A stretch of DNA of 32,236 nt from Candidatus Avelusimicrobium excrementipullorum (lineage in GTDB: Bacteria > Elusimicrobiota > Elusimicrobia > Elusimicrobiales > Elusimicrobiaceae). Every line of letters starts with the position of its first letter. Positions within the stretch are counted from its first letter, which is position 1. A program made the position numbers and the translations under genes. Positions 20,365 through 28,491 of this stretch are shown here, piece after piece. The stretch lies in contig DWVB01000052.1 of assembly GCA_019120455.1 (NCBI GenBank), positions 1 to 32,236 of the forward strand, written 5' to 3'. The notes below the pieces were generated by a model. The model was given only the letters and a program-made list of their open reading frames with translations, did no database searches and was not told the origin of the DNA.

Positions 20365-21474
20365 TTATTTCTTTTTACTTTTTTTCGTTTTTGCGGAAAC
20401 GGTTTTCTTTTTCACGGAAACCGTCTTTTTGTGCACCGCTTTTTTGGCCGGCTTTTTAGACGCGGTCTTCTTTTTGGCTTTTTGCGCTTTTTGGCGGGCG
20501 GCCTCCTGCTCGGCGGCACGGCGGCGCAGCAAACGCGCCAGCGGGCTGCGGTCCACCACTTCGCCCAGCACATTGGTCTTTTGTTTTACGGACATTCCTG
20601 CATGCAAATTACGCGTGCGGTAGTCCACCGGCACATTTTCCAGCAGACCGGCCTTGCGGGCCGCTTTGCGCATTTCACTCACGGCGCGTTCTTCAATCTG
20701 GCGCACGCGCTCACGCGAAAGCCCCAGCTGTTCGGCCACTTCACCCAATGTTTTGGGTTCATTATCGGCCAAACCAAAACGCAGCGTCAAAATATGCCGG
20801 TCGCGGTCATTTAATTTTTGCAGGCTTTCCCGCAGCACACCCATATTTTCAGAATGCAAAAACACATCGTGCGGATTGCCTTTGCCGTCATCGCTGAGCA
20901 TATCTTCCAGCGTCAGTTCGTCCTCTTCCCCTACGACGGACGCCAGCGAATCCACCCCCGTGGCGGCGTTAAGCGTGTCCATAATGGCTTTTACCTGGCG
21001 CGCGCTTAAATCCAGCTCGGCGGCCATTTCGCTCAAAGACGGGTCCCGTCCGTTGGCCTCTTTTAAATTGTTCCAGGCCTTGAACCACCGTTTGAGGTTG
21101 CCCCAGGCATGGGACGGAATTTTAATGGAACCGGACTGCTCTTCAATATATTTGCGGATATACTGTTCTATCCAGTAAACAGCATAGGTGGAAAAACGGT
21201 ACCCTTTTTCCGGCTGGAATTTGTCTATGGCCTGCAACAGGCCCAAATTGCCTTCTTCTATTAAATCCATCAGTTCCATGCCGGGCCGGTGGAAACGTTT
21301 GGCCGTCGGAATAACCAGGCGCAAATTCATTTCCATCATTTTATTTTTGGCGGCTTTGTCGCCTTTTTTTACTTTTTTCCACAACGCCGACATTTCCTCA
21401 CGGTTCACGTCGCGCGTGATTTGCCCGAGGTGTTTAAAATATTCGTTGACGCTGTCCAAAGATTGGTTATCCAT
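20365..21474 (-). CDS. RNA polymerase sigma-70 family factor with Lys-rich tail
   Basis: Predicted 369-residue sigma factor of group 1/2 type. Region 1.2 begins NEYFKHLGQI, region 2 has NLRLVIPTAKRF and LIEEGNLGLLQAIDKFQPEKGYRFSTYAVYWIEQYIRKYI, region 3 follows with SIKIPSHAW, and region 4 holds LNDRDRHILTLRFGL and the helix-turn-helix TLGEVAEQLGLSRERVRQIE (around residues 213-275). The long region 1.1 of a primary RpoD is missing. About 100 residues follow region 4, the last 45 or so almost only Lys, Ala, Thr, Ser, as in histone-H1-like tails. The gene starts 6 nt after a TGA-TAAGAT element with no Shine-Dalgarno. It may be the housekeeping factor or an alternative one; I cannot decide. Confidence 0.9.
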   Translation of the reverse strand: MDNQSLDSVNEYFKHLGQITRDVNREEMSALWKKVKKGDKAAKNKMMEMNLRLVIPTAKRFHRPGMELMDLIEEGNLGLLQAIDKFQPEKGYRFSTYAVYWIEQYIRKYIEEQSGSIKIPSHAWGNLKRWFKAWNNLKEANGRDPSLSEMAAELDLSARQVKAIMDTLNAATGVDSLASVVGEEDELTLEDMLSDDGKGNPHDVFLHSENMGVLRESLQKLNDRDRHILTLRFGLADNEPKTLGEVAEQLGLSRERVRQIEERAVSEMRKAARKAGLLENVPVDYRTRNLHAGMSVKQKTNVLGEVVDRSPLARLLRRRAAEQEAARQKAQKAKKKTASKKPAKKAVHKKTVSVKKKTVSAKTKKSKKK

Positions 21475-21480
21475 AGTTAA

Positions 21481-21489
21481 ATCTTATCA
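21481..21489 (-). promoter_or_regulatory. Extended -10 abutting the sigma factor start (leaderless)
   Basis: Minus-strand TGA-TAAGAT, then TTAACT (6 nt), then ATG at 21474. The hexamer matches the consensus at 4 of 6 positions. Confidence 0.42.
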
Positions 21490-21512
21490 AAAAAAACCGT
21501 CTTTTGGCAGGG

Positions 21513-21926
21513 CTAAAAAATCATCAAAAGCGCTCCTGCCGTAATCAGCAGGCCGCCGGCCGCCACCTTAAACGTAACGGCTTCATGCAAAATGAAAAAA
21601 GAAAGCAAAATCGTAATGGCTACGCTGAGCTTGTCCACCGGCACCACGCGGGAAGCCTCGCCCATTTGCAGGGCTTTGTAAAAAAACAGCCAGGACGCGC
21701 CCGTCGCCAGGCCGGACAGAATCAGAAACAGCCAGCTTTTGCGGCTCACATCGCCTATCTGGTGGTGCACACCCGTAGCGAATACAATTCCCCACGCCAG
21801 CACGACTACCACCAGCGTGCGGACGGCGGTAGCCAGGTTGGAGTTAATTCCTTCAATGCCTATCTTGGCAAAAATAGACGTCAGCGCGGCAAACACCGCA
21901 GACAACAGCGCAAACACGGCCCACAT
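21513..21926 (-). CDS. EamA/DMT-family small membrane transporter
   Basis: Predicted 137-residue protein with five hydrophobic segments, a single EamA unit (half the size of ten-TM drug/metabolite exporters). It begins MWAVFALLSAVFAALTSIFAK, which is typical, and contains GASWLFFYKALQMGEASRVVPVDKLSVAIT, the signature of one-domain EamA proteins that probably work as dimers. AAGGAGG at 21931-21937 fixes the start. The substrate is unknown. It lies between the sigma factor gene (same strand, 38 nt away) and the divergent sugar transporter. Confidence 0.88.
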   Translation of the reverse strand: MWAVFALLSAVFAALTSIFAKIGIEGINSNLATAVRTLVVVVLAWGIVFATGVHHQIGDVSRKSWLFLILSGLATGASWLFFYKALQMGEASRVVPVDKLSVAITILLSFFILHEAVTFKVAAGGLLITAGALLMIF

Positions 21927-21999
21927 AATGCCTCCTTAATGTCCTCATATATCATAGCAATTCTGGCTTTAGGCAGAATGCACCGAAGCAAAAAAATCT

Positions 22000-22034
22000 T
22001 GTTATAATGGAAGTATCGGCAGTTATACGGAGGA
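22000..22034 (+). promoter_or_regulatory. Promoter and ribosome binding site of the sugar transporter operon
   Basis: Extended -10 TGT-TATAAT (22000-22008), then a leader of about 25 nt with CGGAGGA (22029-22035) before the ATG at 22039. No clear -35. Confidence 0.6.
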
Positions 22035-22038
22035 TAGC

Positions 22039-23367
22039 ATGGACGGACTACACGAACAAAAAAGTTTCAAACAGATTATGCTGATGTGCCTGGGATTTTT
22101 CGGCATACAGTTTGGCTGGGCCCTGCAAATGGGCAATATGAGCGCCATTTATTCGCGCCTGGGCGCGCGGGAAGACCAAATCCCGCTGCTGTGGCTGGCC
22201 GCCCCCGTAACGGGGCTGTTGGTGCAGCCGCTGGTCGGTTATTTCAGTGACCGCACCTGGTGCAAACTCGGCCGCCGCCGCCCGTATTTTTTAGGCGGAG
22301 CTATTTTCTCCGCTGTCGCGCTTATCTTAATGCCGCAGGCTTCGGCCATCTGGATGGCGGTCATTGCTCTGTGGATTTTGGACACCTCCGTCAATGTCAG
22401 CATGGAGCCCTTCCGCGCCTTTGTGGGAGATATTTTGCCGGAAAACCAGCGCAAAACCGGTTACGCCATGCAAAGCGTCATGATCGGCGCGGGCGCGGTA
22501 ATTGCTTCTTTCCTGCCGCAGATTTTAACCTCTCTGGGCGTCAGCACCGAAGCCCCGCTGGGACATATTCCCGCCACGGTAAGATATTCCTTTTACGCCG
22601 GTGCCGTCGTACTGCTAGCGGCCATTTTAATTACCATTAAAACCACGCCTGAATATCCGCCGCAGGATATGGAAGCGTTTAAAAAATTGCAGTCCCAAAC
22701 CTTCAGCCTTAAAAAAACCTTAACCGAAATGTGGCAGGCTTTTATTACCATGCCTTCCACCATGCGCCGCCTGGCCGTGGTGCAGTTTTTTACCTGGGCC
22801 GCGTTTATGATTATGTGGGTGTATTTCACGCCCGGCATCGCTTCGGCCGTGTTTGACGCCGTGCCCGGCACGCCGGCTTATGAAACGGCGGCCAACTGGG
22901 GCAGTTCCTGCTTCGGTATTTACAACGGCGTGGCATTTGTATTTGCGTTTGCGCTGTTATGGCTGACCACCAAATTTTCCGCCAAATACATTCACATCGT
23001 GTGCCTGACCATTGGGGCTGTCGGTTTGGGTTCGCTGGGACTGACGCTGTTTGGCCTGAAGTTTACGCAAATGGGGCTGATTTTCCCCATGGTATGCGTA
23101 GGCATCGCCTGGAGCAGTCTGCTGGCTATGCCGTATGCTTTGCTGGCCAACAGCCTGCCCGCCGAAAAAATGGGTTTTTACATGGGCGTGTTTAACTTTT
23201 TCATCGTAATTCCGCAAATCTGTGTAAACCTGTTCTTCGGTCCCGTTATGAAACACCTGCTGGGCGGCAGTGCCATCGCCGCCGTGGGTGTGGGCGGTAT
23301 CAGTTTACTGCTGGCGGCATTCTTTACCTTCTTTGTACAGGATAACGCCGCCCCTAAAAAAGCATAA
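22039..23367 (+). CDS. SLC45/GPH-type MFS sugar transporter
   Basis: Predicted 442-residue 12-TM permease in the inner membrane. The N-terminal FGIQFGWALQMGNMSAIYSRLGA and the loop after TM2 GYFSDRTWCKLGRRRPYFLGGAI (D-R-x5-G-R-R-R-P-Y) are the signature of SLC45-like sucrose/maltose:proton symporters. TM4-5 shows LDTSVNVSMEPFRAFVGDILPENQR, also typical. The following gene, 9 nt downstream, is a 4-alpha-glucanotransferase of the maltose/maltodextrin pathway, so maltose or a short maltooligosaccharide is the likely cargo (inference from context). GGAGG fixes the start. Confidence 0.9.
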   Translation: MDGLHEQKSFKQIMLMCLGFFGIQFGWALQMGNMSAIYSRLGAREDQIPLLWLAAPVTGLLVQPLVGYFSDRTWCKLGRRRPYFLGGAIFSAVALILMPQASAIWMAVIALWILDTSVNVSMEPFRAFVGDILPENQRKTGYAMQSVMIGAGAVIASFLPQILTSLGVSTEAPLGHIPATVRYSFYAGAVVLLAAILITIKTTPEYPPQDMEAFKKLQSQTFSLKKTLTEMWQAFITMPSTMRRLAVVQFFTWAAFMIMWVYFTPGIASAVFDAVPGTPAYETAANWGSSCFGIYNGVAFVFAFALLWLTTKFSAKYIHIVCLTIGAVGLGSLGLTLFGLKFTQMGLIFPMVCVGIAWSSLLAMPYALLANSLPAEKMGFYMGVFNFFIVIPQICVNLFFGPVMKHLLGGSAIAAVGVGGISLLLAAFFTFFVQDNAAPKKA

Positions 23368-23376
23368 GGACCGCAT

Positions 23377-26034
23377 ATGAAAATCCGTTTTCACATTCCT
23401 TACCGCGCCGCACAGGACGAAACGCTCTGCGCCGTCCTGCTGCTGCAAACGGGCCATGCGCTGCTGCGCCGGCGCGTACCGCTGCAATGCCTGGACGGGG
23501 AACACTGGTCCGGCACTACGGAAATCCTGCCCGCGCAGGACGCCGAAATGGCGTATTCCTACAAAGTCATGCGCGGCGAACACACCGTACGTAGGGAATG
23601 GAATGCGGTGGCGCGCTGTCTGTTTTTATCCGCCGCACGGGAAACATATGATTTATATGACTTATGGCGCGACTTGCCGGAAAAATCCTGGCTTTACAGC
23701 TCCGTGCTGGCGCAGGATATATACCCGCAGAAGCTCCCGGAATACCCGTCCACTATTGTATTGCGCGCGCAAATCCCGGGCCTGACGCAAGGGCAAAAAC
23801 CCCATCTTTGCGCCGCCGCGCCGCCGCTGGGCGGCTGGGACCCGCAAAACGCCGTGCCGCTCGTGCCCGTCGGTATTAATGAATGGGCCGTCAGCCTCAA
23901 CGCGGCGGAGCTGTCTTTCCCGCTGGCTTATAAATTTATTTTAAAAGAGGACAGCGGCCTAGTACAGTGGGAACTGGGCGACAACCGCCTGCTGCACGGG
24001 CCGGCCCCCGCAGACGGGGAAACGGTTATTTATTCCAATTTATATCCGCGCTTTTCCCTGCCGCAGCCGCGCGCGGCGGGCGTGGTGCTACCGGTCTTTT
24101 CCATTCGTACGGAAAATGACTGGGGCGCGGGCGATTTCGGCTCGCTGAAGAAACTGGCGGACTGGGCCGCTTTAACGGGGCAGAAAGTCATTCAGCTTCT
24201 GCCCGTCAACGATACCGTACAAACCGGCACCTGGACGGACTCTTATCCCTACAGCTGCGTCAGCGTGTATGCGTTCCACCCCATGTATGCCGATGTTTCC
24301 GCCCTGCCTAAACTTTCGGCGCGGGAAGAAAAATATTTCCAAACGCGCCGCGCCCGTTTAAACGCCGCCCCGCAAATGGATTATGAAGGCGTCTGCAAAC
24401 TTAAAAATGAACGTTTGCGCCTGGCTTATAAAAAACAAGGCCAGGAGGTGCTGGCATCGGAAGCGTTCAAAGAATTTTGGGACGCCAACAACAACTGGCT
24501 GGCACCGTATGCCATGTTCTGCGCCCTGCGTGACCGCTTCGGCACGGCAGACTGGCACAGCTGGCCGCGGCATGCCCACTTTTCCGAAAAAGAAATGAAA
24601 TCTTTCTTTTCCGTGGACAGCAAAGACCGCCAAAACGCCCACTTTTATTTCTATGTGCAGTTTTTGCTGCATACGCAGCTATTGGACGCTCACCGTTACG
24701 CGCGGGAAAAAGGCGTCGCGCTCAAAGGCGATATTCCCATCGGCGTGTCCCCCCACGGAGCCGACGCCTGGGCCGAACCCGCCCTGTTCCATTTGGACGC
24801 GCAGGCCGGAGCCCCGCCGGATGATTTTTCCGAAATCGGACAAAACTGGTGCCTGCCGACGTATAACTGGGAGGAAATGACCAAAGACGGCTACGGCTGG
24901 TGGCGGCGGCGTTTTCTGCATATGTCGCGTTATTTTGATGCCTACCGCATAGACCATGTACTCGGATTTTTCCGCATTTGGGAAATTCCCATGTACGCCG
25001 TGCAGGGAATTTTAGGCCAGTTTTCCCCCGCTTTGCCTTTAAGCGCGCGGGAAATTTCCTTTGCGGGGCTGCCGTTTGACCAAGCGTATTTGCGCCCGTA
25101 TATCTCCGACGGGCTGCTGCAGGAACTTTTCGGCGAATATGCGGAATTTGTCAAACAGCATTTTCTGCTCTCCACCGAAAACGGCCTGTATGCCCTGCGC
25201 CCGGAATATGACACACAGCGCAAAATCCACGCGGCTTTTTCCGGACAAACCGATGAGCGCGCCCAAAAAATACGTGACGGGCTGTATACGCTGGCGGCGG
25301 AAGTGCTGTTCCTGCCGGACCGGCGGGACCCGCAATTATACCACCCGCGCATCGGCGCGCTGAAAAGCGCGGCGTTCCGCGCGCTTTCCCGCCCGCAGCA
25401 ACAGGCATATGAACAGCTGTACAATGATTATTTTTACCGCCGCCAGGACGACTTTTGGAAACAGGAAGCGCTTAAAAAACTGCCCGCCGTAACCCAGGCC
25501 ACGCGCATGCTCTGCTGCGCCGAAGATCTGGGCATGATACCGCACTGCGTGCCGGAAGTGATGCATGCGCTGCAAATGTTAAGCCTGGAAATACAGCGCA
25601 TGCCCAAACGAATGGGAGAAACCTTCGCCAAAACGGAAAACTATCCGTATCTGTCCGTAGCTACGCCGGGCACGCATGATATGTCCGTATTACGCGCCTG
25701 GTGGCGGGAAAATCCCTCCCTGACGGAAAAATTCTGGCGGGAAGAACTGCACCGCCCCGGCACGCCTCCGGCGCAAATGCCCGCCGACGTATGCGAGCAA
25801 ATCCTGCAAATGCACCTGCAAAGCCCGTCCATGCTGTGCCTGATTTCCTTTCAGGACTGGACGGCCATGTATGAGACGCTGCGCGCGCCGGACCCGGAAA
25901 AAGAGCGCATTAACGTGCCCGCCGTTTCCCCGTTCTACTGGCGCTACCGTATGCATCTGCCCATGGAAGAGCTGATGAAACAGGAGCATTTTAACCGCAA
26001 GATACGCCAGATGATTTGGCAAAGCGGAAGATAA
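23377..26034 (+). CDS. malQ: 4-alpha-glucanotransferase (GH77), DPE2-like
   Basis: Predicted 885-residue amylomaltase that disproportionates maltose and maltodextrins, releasing glucose and longer glucans. Two starch-binding CBM20-like modules occupy about residues 1-220 (second one with PPLGGWDPQNAVPL and WELGDNRLL), the architecture of plant DPE2 and Bacteroidetes-type enzymes, much longer than MalQ of E. coli (about 694). The GH77 domain follows from about 230: VFSIRTENDWGAGDFGSLK, PVNDT, YPYSCVSVYAFHP; nucleophile Asp-526 in YRIDHVLGFFRIWEIP, acid/base Glu-716 in CCAEDLGMIP, and the third carboxylate Asp-768 in ATPGTHDMSVLR. AAGGA sits 6 nt before the ATG. It forms an operon with the transporter upstream and ends at a strong terminator. 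Confidence 0.95.
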   Translation: MKIRFHIPYRAAQDETLCAVLLLQTGHALLRRRVPLQCLDGEHWSGTTEILPAQDAEMAYSYKVMRGEHTVRREWNAVARCLFLSAARETYDLYDLWRDLPEKSWLYSSVLAQDIYPQKLPEYPSTIVLRAQIPGLTQGQKPHLCAAAPPLGGWDPQNAVPLVPVGINEWAVSLNAAELSFPLAYKFILKEDSGLVQWELGDNRLLHGPAPADGETVIYSNLYPRFSLPQPRAAGVVLPVFSIRTENDWGAGDFGSLKKLADWAALTGQKVIQLLPVNDTVQTGTWTDSYPYSCVSVYAFHPMYADVSALPKLSAREEKYFQTRRARLNAAPQMDYEGVCKLKNERLRLAYKKQGQEVLASEAFKEFWDANNNWLAPYAMFCALRDRFGTADWHSWPRHAHFSEKEMKSFFSVDSKDRQNAHFYFYVQFLLHTQLLDAHRYAREKGVALKGDIPIGVSPHGADAWAEPALFHLDAQAGAPPDDFSEIGQNWCLPTYNWEEMTKDGYGWWRRRFLHMSRYFDAYRIDHVLGFFRIWEIPMYAVQGILGQFSPALPLSAREISFAGLPFDQAYLRPYISDGLLQELFGEYAEFVKQHFLLSTENGLYALRPEYDTQRKIHAAFSGQTDERAQKIRDGLYTLAAEVLFLPDRRDPQLYHPRIGALKSAAFRALSRPQQQAYEQLYNDYFYRRQDDFWKQEALKKLPAVTQATRMLCCAEDLGMIPHCVPEVMHALQMLSLEIQRMPKRMGETFAKTENYPYLSVATPGTHDMSVLRAWWRENPSLTEKFWREELHRPGTPPAQMPADVCEQILQMHLQSPSMLCLISFQDWTAMYETLRAPDPEKERINVPAVSPFYWRYRMHLPMEELMKQEHFNRKIRQMIWQSGR

Positions 26035-26065
26035 ACCAGCCACCTCCGCCGTTTCTGTCTAAAAC

Positions 26066-26104
26066 AAAACCCCCGCGGCCAAACAAGCCGCGGGGGTTTT
26101 TGTT
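26066..26104. terminator. Bidirectional terminator between malQ and the carboxylase gene
   Basis: 14-bp stem AAAACCCCCGCGGC (26066-26079) / GCCGCGGGGGTTTT (26087-26100) with a 7-nt loop and T residues after it. Confidence 0.95.
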
Positions 26105-26116
26105 GTCAAACCAAAA

Positions 26117-27721
26117 CTACAGCGGGATATTGCCCGTGTTGGTGTGCTTACGCGGATCGCGTTTGTTTTTCAGAATACGCAGCGCGCTGATGATTTTGGC
26201 GCGCGCTTCGGAAGGCTCTATAATCTCGTCAATGGAGCCGTTCATGGCCGTCTGGTACGGCGAAGCGAATTTGTCGGAATATTCCTGCGTCAGTTTTTCC
26301 TTCATCGCTTCTTTTTTCTGCGGGTCTTCTTCTTTCTTTAAATCCTTGGAATACAGGATTTCCACCGCGCCGCGCGGGCCCATAACGGCAATTTCCGCGC
26401 TGGGGAAAGCAAAGTTGAAATCCCCGCGCAAATATTTGGATCCCATGGCGATATACGCCCCGCCGTAGGCTTTGCGCAGCACCAGGGTTACCTTCGGCAC
26501 GGTTGCTTCGGCATAGGCGTAGAGCAGCTTGGCTCCGTGGCGGATAATGCCGCCATGCTCCTGTTGCACCCCGGGCAGATAGCCGCCGATGTCCACCAGC
26601 GTTAAAATGGGGATATTAAACGCATTTAAAAAGCGGATAAAACGCGCGGCTTTGTCGCTGGCGTCGCAGTCCAGCGCGCCGCCCAAATGGGCCGGATTGT
26701 TGGCCACCACTCCCACCACTTCGCCGCCCATGCGGATAAAGCCCGTCACCACGTTTTTGGCAAAGTTCTGGTGTATTTCAAAAAATTCATAATTATCCGC
26801 CAGCCGCCAAATGACGTGATGAATGCGGAACGCCTTCTTGGGGTCCATTTCGCACACGCGTTCCAGCACATGCACGGGGCGGTCGGTAATATCGGTGGTG
26901 GTTTCCAGGGGAGGGTTTTCCTGATTGTTCTGCGGCAGGAAACTTAACAGTTCGCGCACCTGGCGGAAGCAGTCCTGCTCCGACTTGGCCACAAACTGGC
27001 ACACGCCGCTCTGTTCGCTGTGGGGCTTGCTGCCGCCGAGGGTGTCAAAATCCACCTCTTCGCCGGTGGCCGCTTTAACCACGCTGGGGCCCGTGACAAA
27101 CATATGGCTGATGCCTTCCACCATAAAAATGAAGTCCGTCAGCGCGGGCGAATACACCGCCCCGCCGGCGCAGGGACCCAAAATGACGGAAATCTGCGGA
27201 ATAACGCCGGAAGCCTTCACGTTGCGGTAAAAAATTTCCCCGTATCCGTCCAGGCTGCTTACGCCTTCCTGAATGCGCGCGCCGCCGCTGTCCAAAAGCC
27301 CGATGACGGGGATTTTGGCCTCCAGCGCTTTGTCCATAATATCGGCTATTTTTTTGGCGTGGGCCAGCCCCAAAGAGCCGCCCAGCTGCGTGAAATCCTG
27401 CGCGAAAATAGCCACGGGCCGGCCGTTAATGCGGCCGAAACCGGTAATGACGCCGTCGCCTTTGATGTGCTTGTCGGATACGCCGAAATCGTGGCAGTTG
27501 CTTTCCACCAGGCTTTTAATTTCAAAAAAGCTGTCTCGGTCCAGTAAATAAGAAAGACGTTCCCGGGCGGTAAATTTGCCCTTGGCTTTTTGGGCTTTGT
27601 TCTTTTCTTCCCCCGCGCCGGCCATGGCGTCCTGGTAAATCTGGCGGAATTTGACCAGGCTTTTGGGAGCCGGACGGTCGGATTTTTTATCCTCTCTGGG
27701 ATTGTCAAAAAGTTCTATCAT
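26117..27721 (-). CDS. Acyl-CoA carboxylase carboxyltransferase subunit (PccB/MmdA-like)
   Basis: Predicted 534-residue carboxyltransferase subunit of a biotin-dependent acyl-CoA carboxylase or methylmalonyl-CoA decarboxylase. Two crotonase-like halves are complete: KGKFTARERLSYLLD, GDGVITGFGRINGRPVAIFAQDFTQLGGSLG, the first oxyanion region LLDSGGARIQEGVSSLDGYG and GPCAGGAVYSPALTDF, and in the C-terminal half HLGGALDCDASDKAARF, LVDIGGYLPGVQQEHGGIIRHG and YGGAYIAMGSK. LVDIGGYLPG replaces the more usual VPGFLPG. GGGAGGG precedes the start. Lying downstream of the PPTase and polyketide synthase on the same strand, it could supply malonyl- or methylmalonyl-CoA; a role in propionate metabolism is equally possible. 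No biotin carboxylase or carrier gene is in the window. Confidence 0.92.
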   Translation of the reverse strand: MIELFDNPREDKKSDRPAPKSLVKFRQIYQDAMAGAGEEKNKAQKAKGKFTARERLSYLLDRDSFFEIKSLVESNCHDFGVSDKHIKGDGVITGFGRINGRPVAIFAQDFTQLGGSLGLAHAKKIADIMDKALEAKIPVIGLLDSGGARIQEGVSSLDGYGEIFYRNVKASGVIPQISVILGPCAGGAVYSPALTDFIFMVEGISHMFVTGPSVVKAATGEEVDFDTLGGSKPHSEQSGVCQFVAKSEQDCFRQVRELLSFLPQNNQENPPLETTTDITDRPVHVLERVCEMDPKKAFRIHHVIWRLADNYEFFEIHQNFAKNVVTGFIRMGGEVVGVVANNPAHLGGALDCDASDKAARFIRFLNAFNIPILTLVDIGGYLPGVQQEHGGIIRHGAKLLYAYAEATVPKVTLVLRKAYGGAYIAMGSKYLRGDFNFAFPSAEIAVMGPRGAVEILYSKDLKKEEDPQKKEAMKEKLTQEYSDKFASPYQTAMNGSIDEIIEPSEARAKIISALRILKNKRDPRKHTNTGNIPL

Positions 27722-27736
27722 TTGCCCTCCCTAAAG

Positions 27737-28456
27737 CTATATTTTACCAAACTTCGCGCCCGCGGCGGCGGGAGCAAAGGCTGCGGTAAACACAAAATCA
27801 TTGTCAAACGCGGCGGAGTTAAGTATAATTTGCGGCCGGCCCGCGCCCTGCCAGGCTTCCAGCGCGCGGCCCGTGAGTTTGAGGCCGCTTTCGGCCAGGA
27901 TAATTTCACGCGTGTTCAGCGACAGGCCCCGCCCCAGCAGTTTCACCACGGCTTCCTTCTGCGTCCATACTTTGGTTAAATGCGCCGGCGAGCCGTCCCC
28001 GCGTTCGCACGGGTCAAAAAATTCTTCCGCCCAGGCGCGGCTGCGCGGCTCCGTCTTTTCCAAATCAATGCCCAAAAAAGTATGCGGTGCAGACACCGCC
28101 GCGGCGGCCCAGCCGTGCGAATGGGTAATGCTGACGCTGCGCGCATCCGGCACCGCGCCGACAAACACCTGCGGCGCGCCGCTGGGCAGCTTCACAATAT
28201 CTATTTGTTTAAGTACATTCAACGCGGCGGCCGACATTTCCGGCGCGCCGTCCGGCCGCGCGGCGGGCAGACTGCATACGGGCAGCAGACCGCTTTCGCG
28301 CGCCAAAAGCGTCTTTAACGCGAACCGGCCCCCGAGCCAGTCCCCCTTCCGCTTTTCCGAGCGCAACGTCTGCAAATACGCGCTTTCGGAAGAGCTTAGA
28401 AAGGAGTCCGCCGGGGGCAGGTCCTTAATTTTAATAAACTGCGTTTGATACTGCAT
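27737..28456 (-). CDS. 4'-phosphopantetheinyl transferase, Sfp type
   Basis: Predicted 239-residue enzyme that attaches the CoA phosphopantetheine arm to carrier proteins. The start at 28456 (MQYQTQF) is chosen because it opens the conserved fold; the in-frame ATG 75 nt upstream would overlap the synthase gene, and neither has a good Shine-Dalgarno. Motifs seen: RFALKTLLARESG, the SITHSHGWAAAAVS block, the Mg-binding LGIDLEKTEPRSRAWAEEFF (D-x-E) and KVWTQKEAVVKLLGRGLSL (W-x-x-K-E-A-x-x-K). It starts 35 nt after the synthase stop codon, so the two are probably co-transcribed and it is the natural activator of the ACP repeats there. The carboxylase gene follows 15 nt after its stop. Confidence 0.9.
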   Translation of the reverse strand: MQYQTQFIKIKDLPPADSFLSSSESAYLQTLRSEKRKGDWLGGRFALKTLLARESGLLPVCSLPAARPDGAPEMSAAALNVLKQIDIVKLPSGAPQVFVGAVPDARSVSITHSHGWAAAAVSAPHTFLGIDLEKTEPRSRAWAEEFFDPCERGDGSPAHLTKVWTQKEAVVKLLGRGLSLNTREIILAESGLKLTGRALEAWQGAGRPQIILNSAAFDNDFVFTAAFAPAAAGAKFGKI

Positions 28457-28491
28457 GGCTTGCGCCGCGCCGCGCAAAAGCGCGCAGGCGC

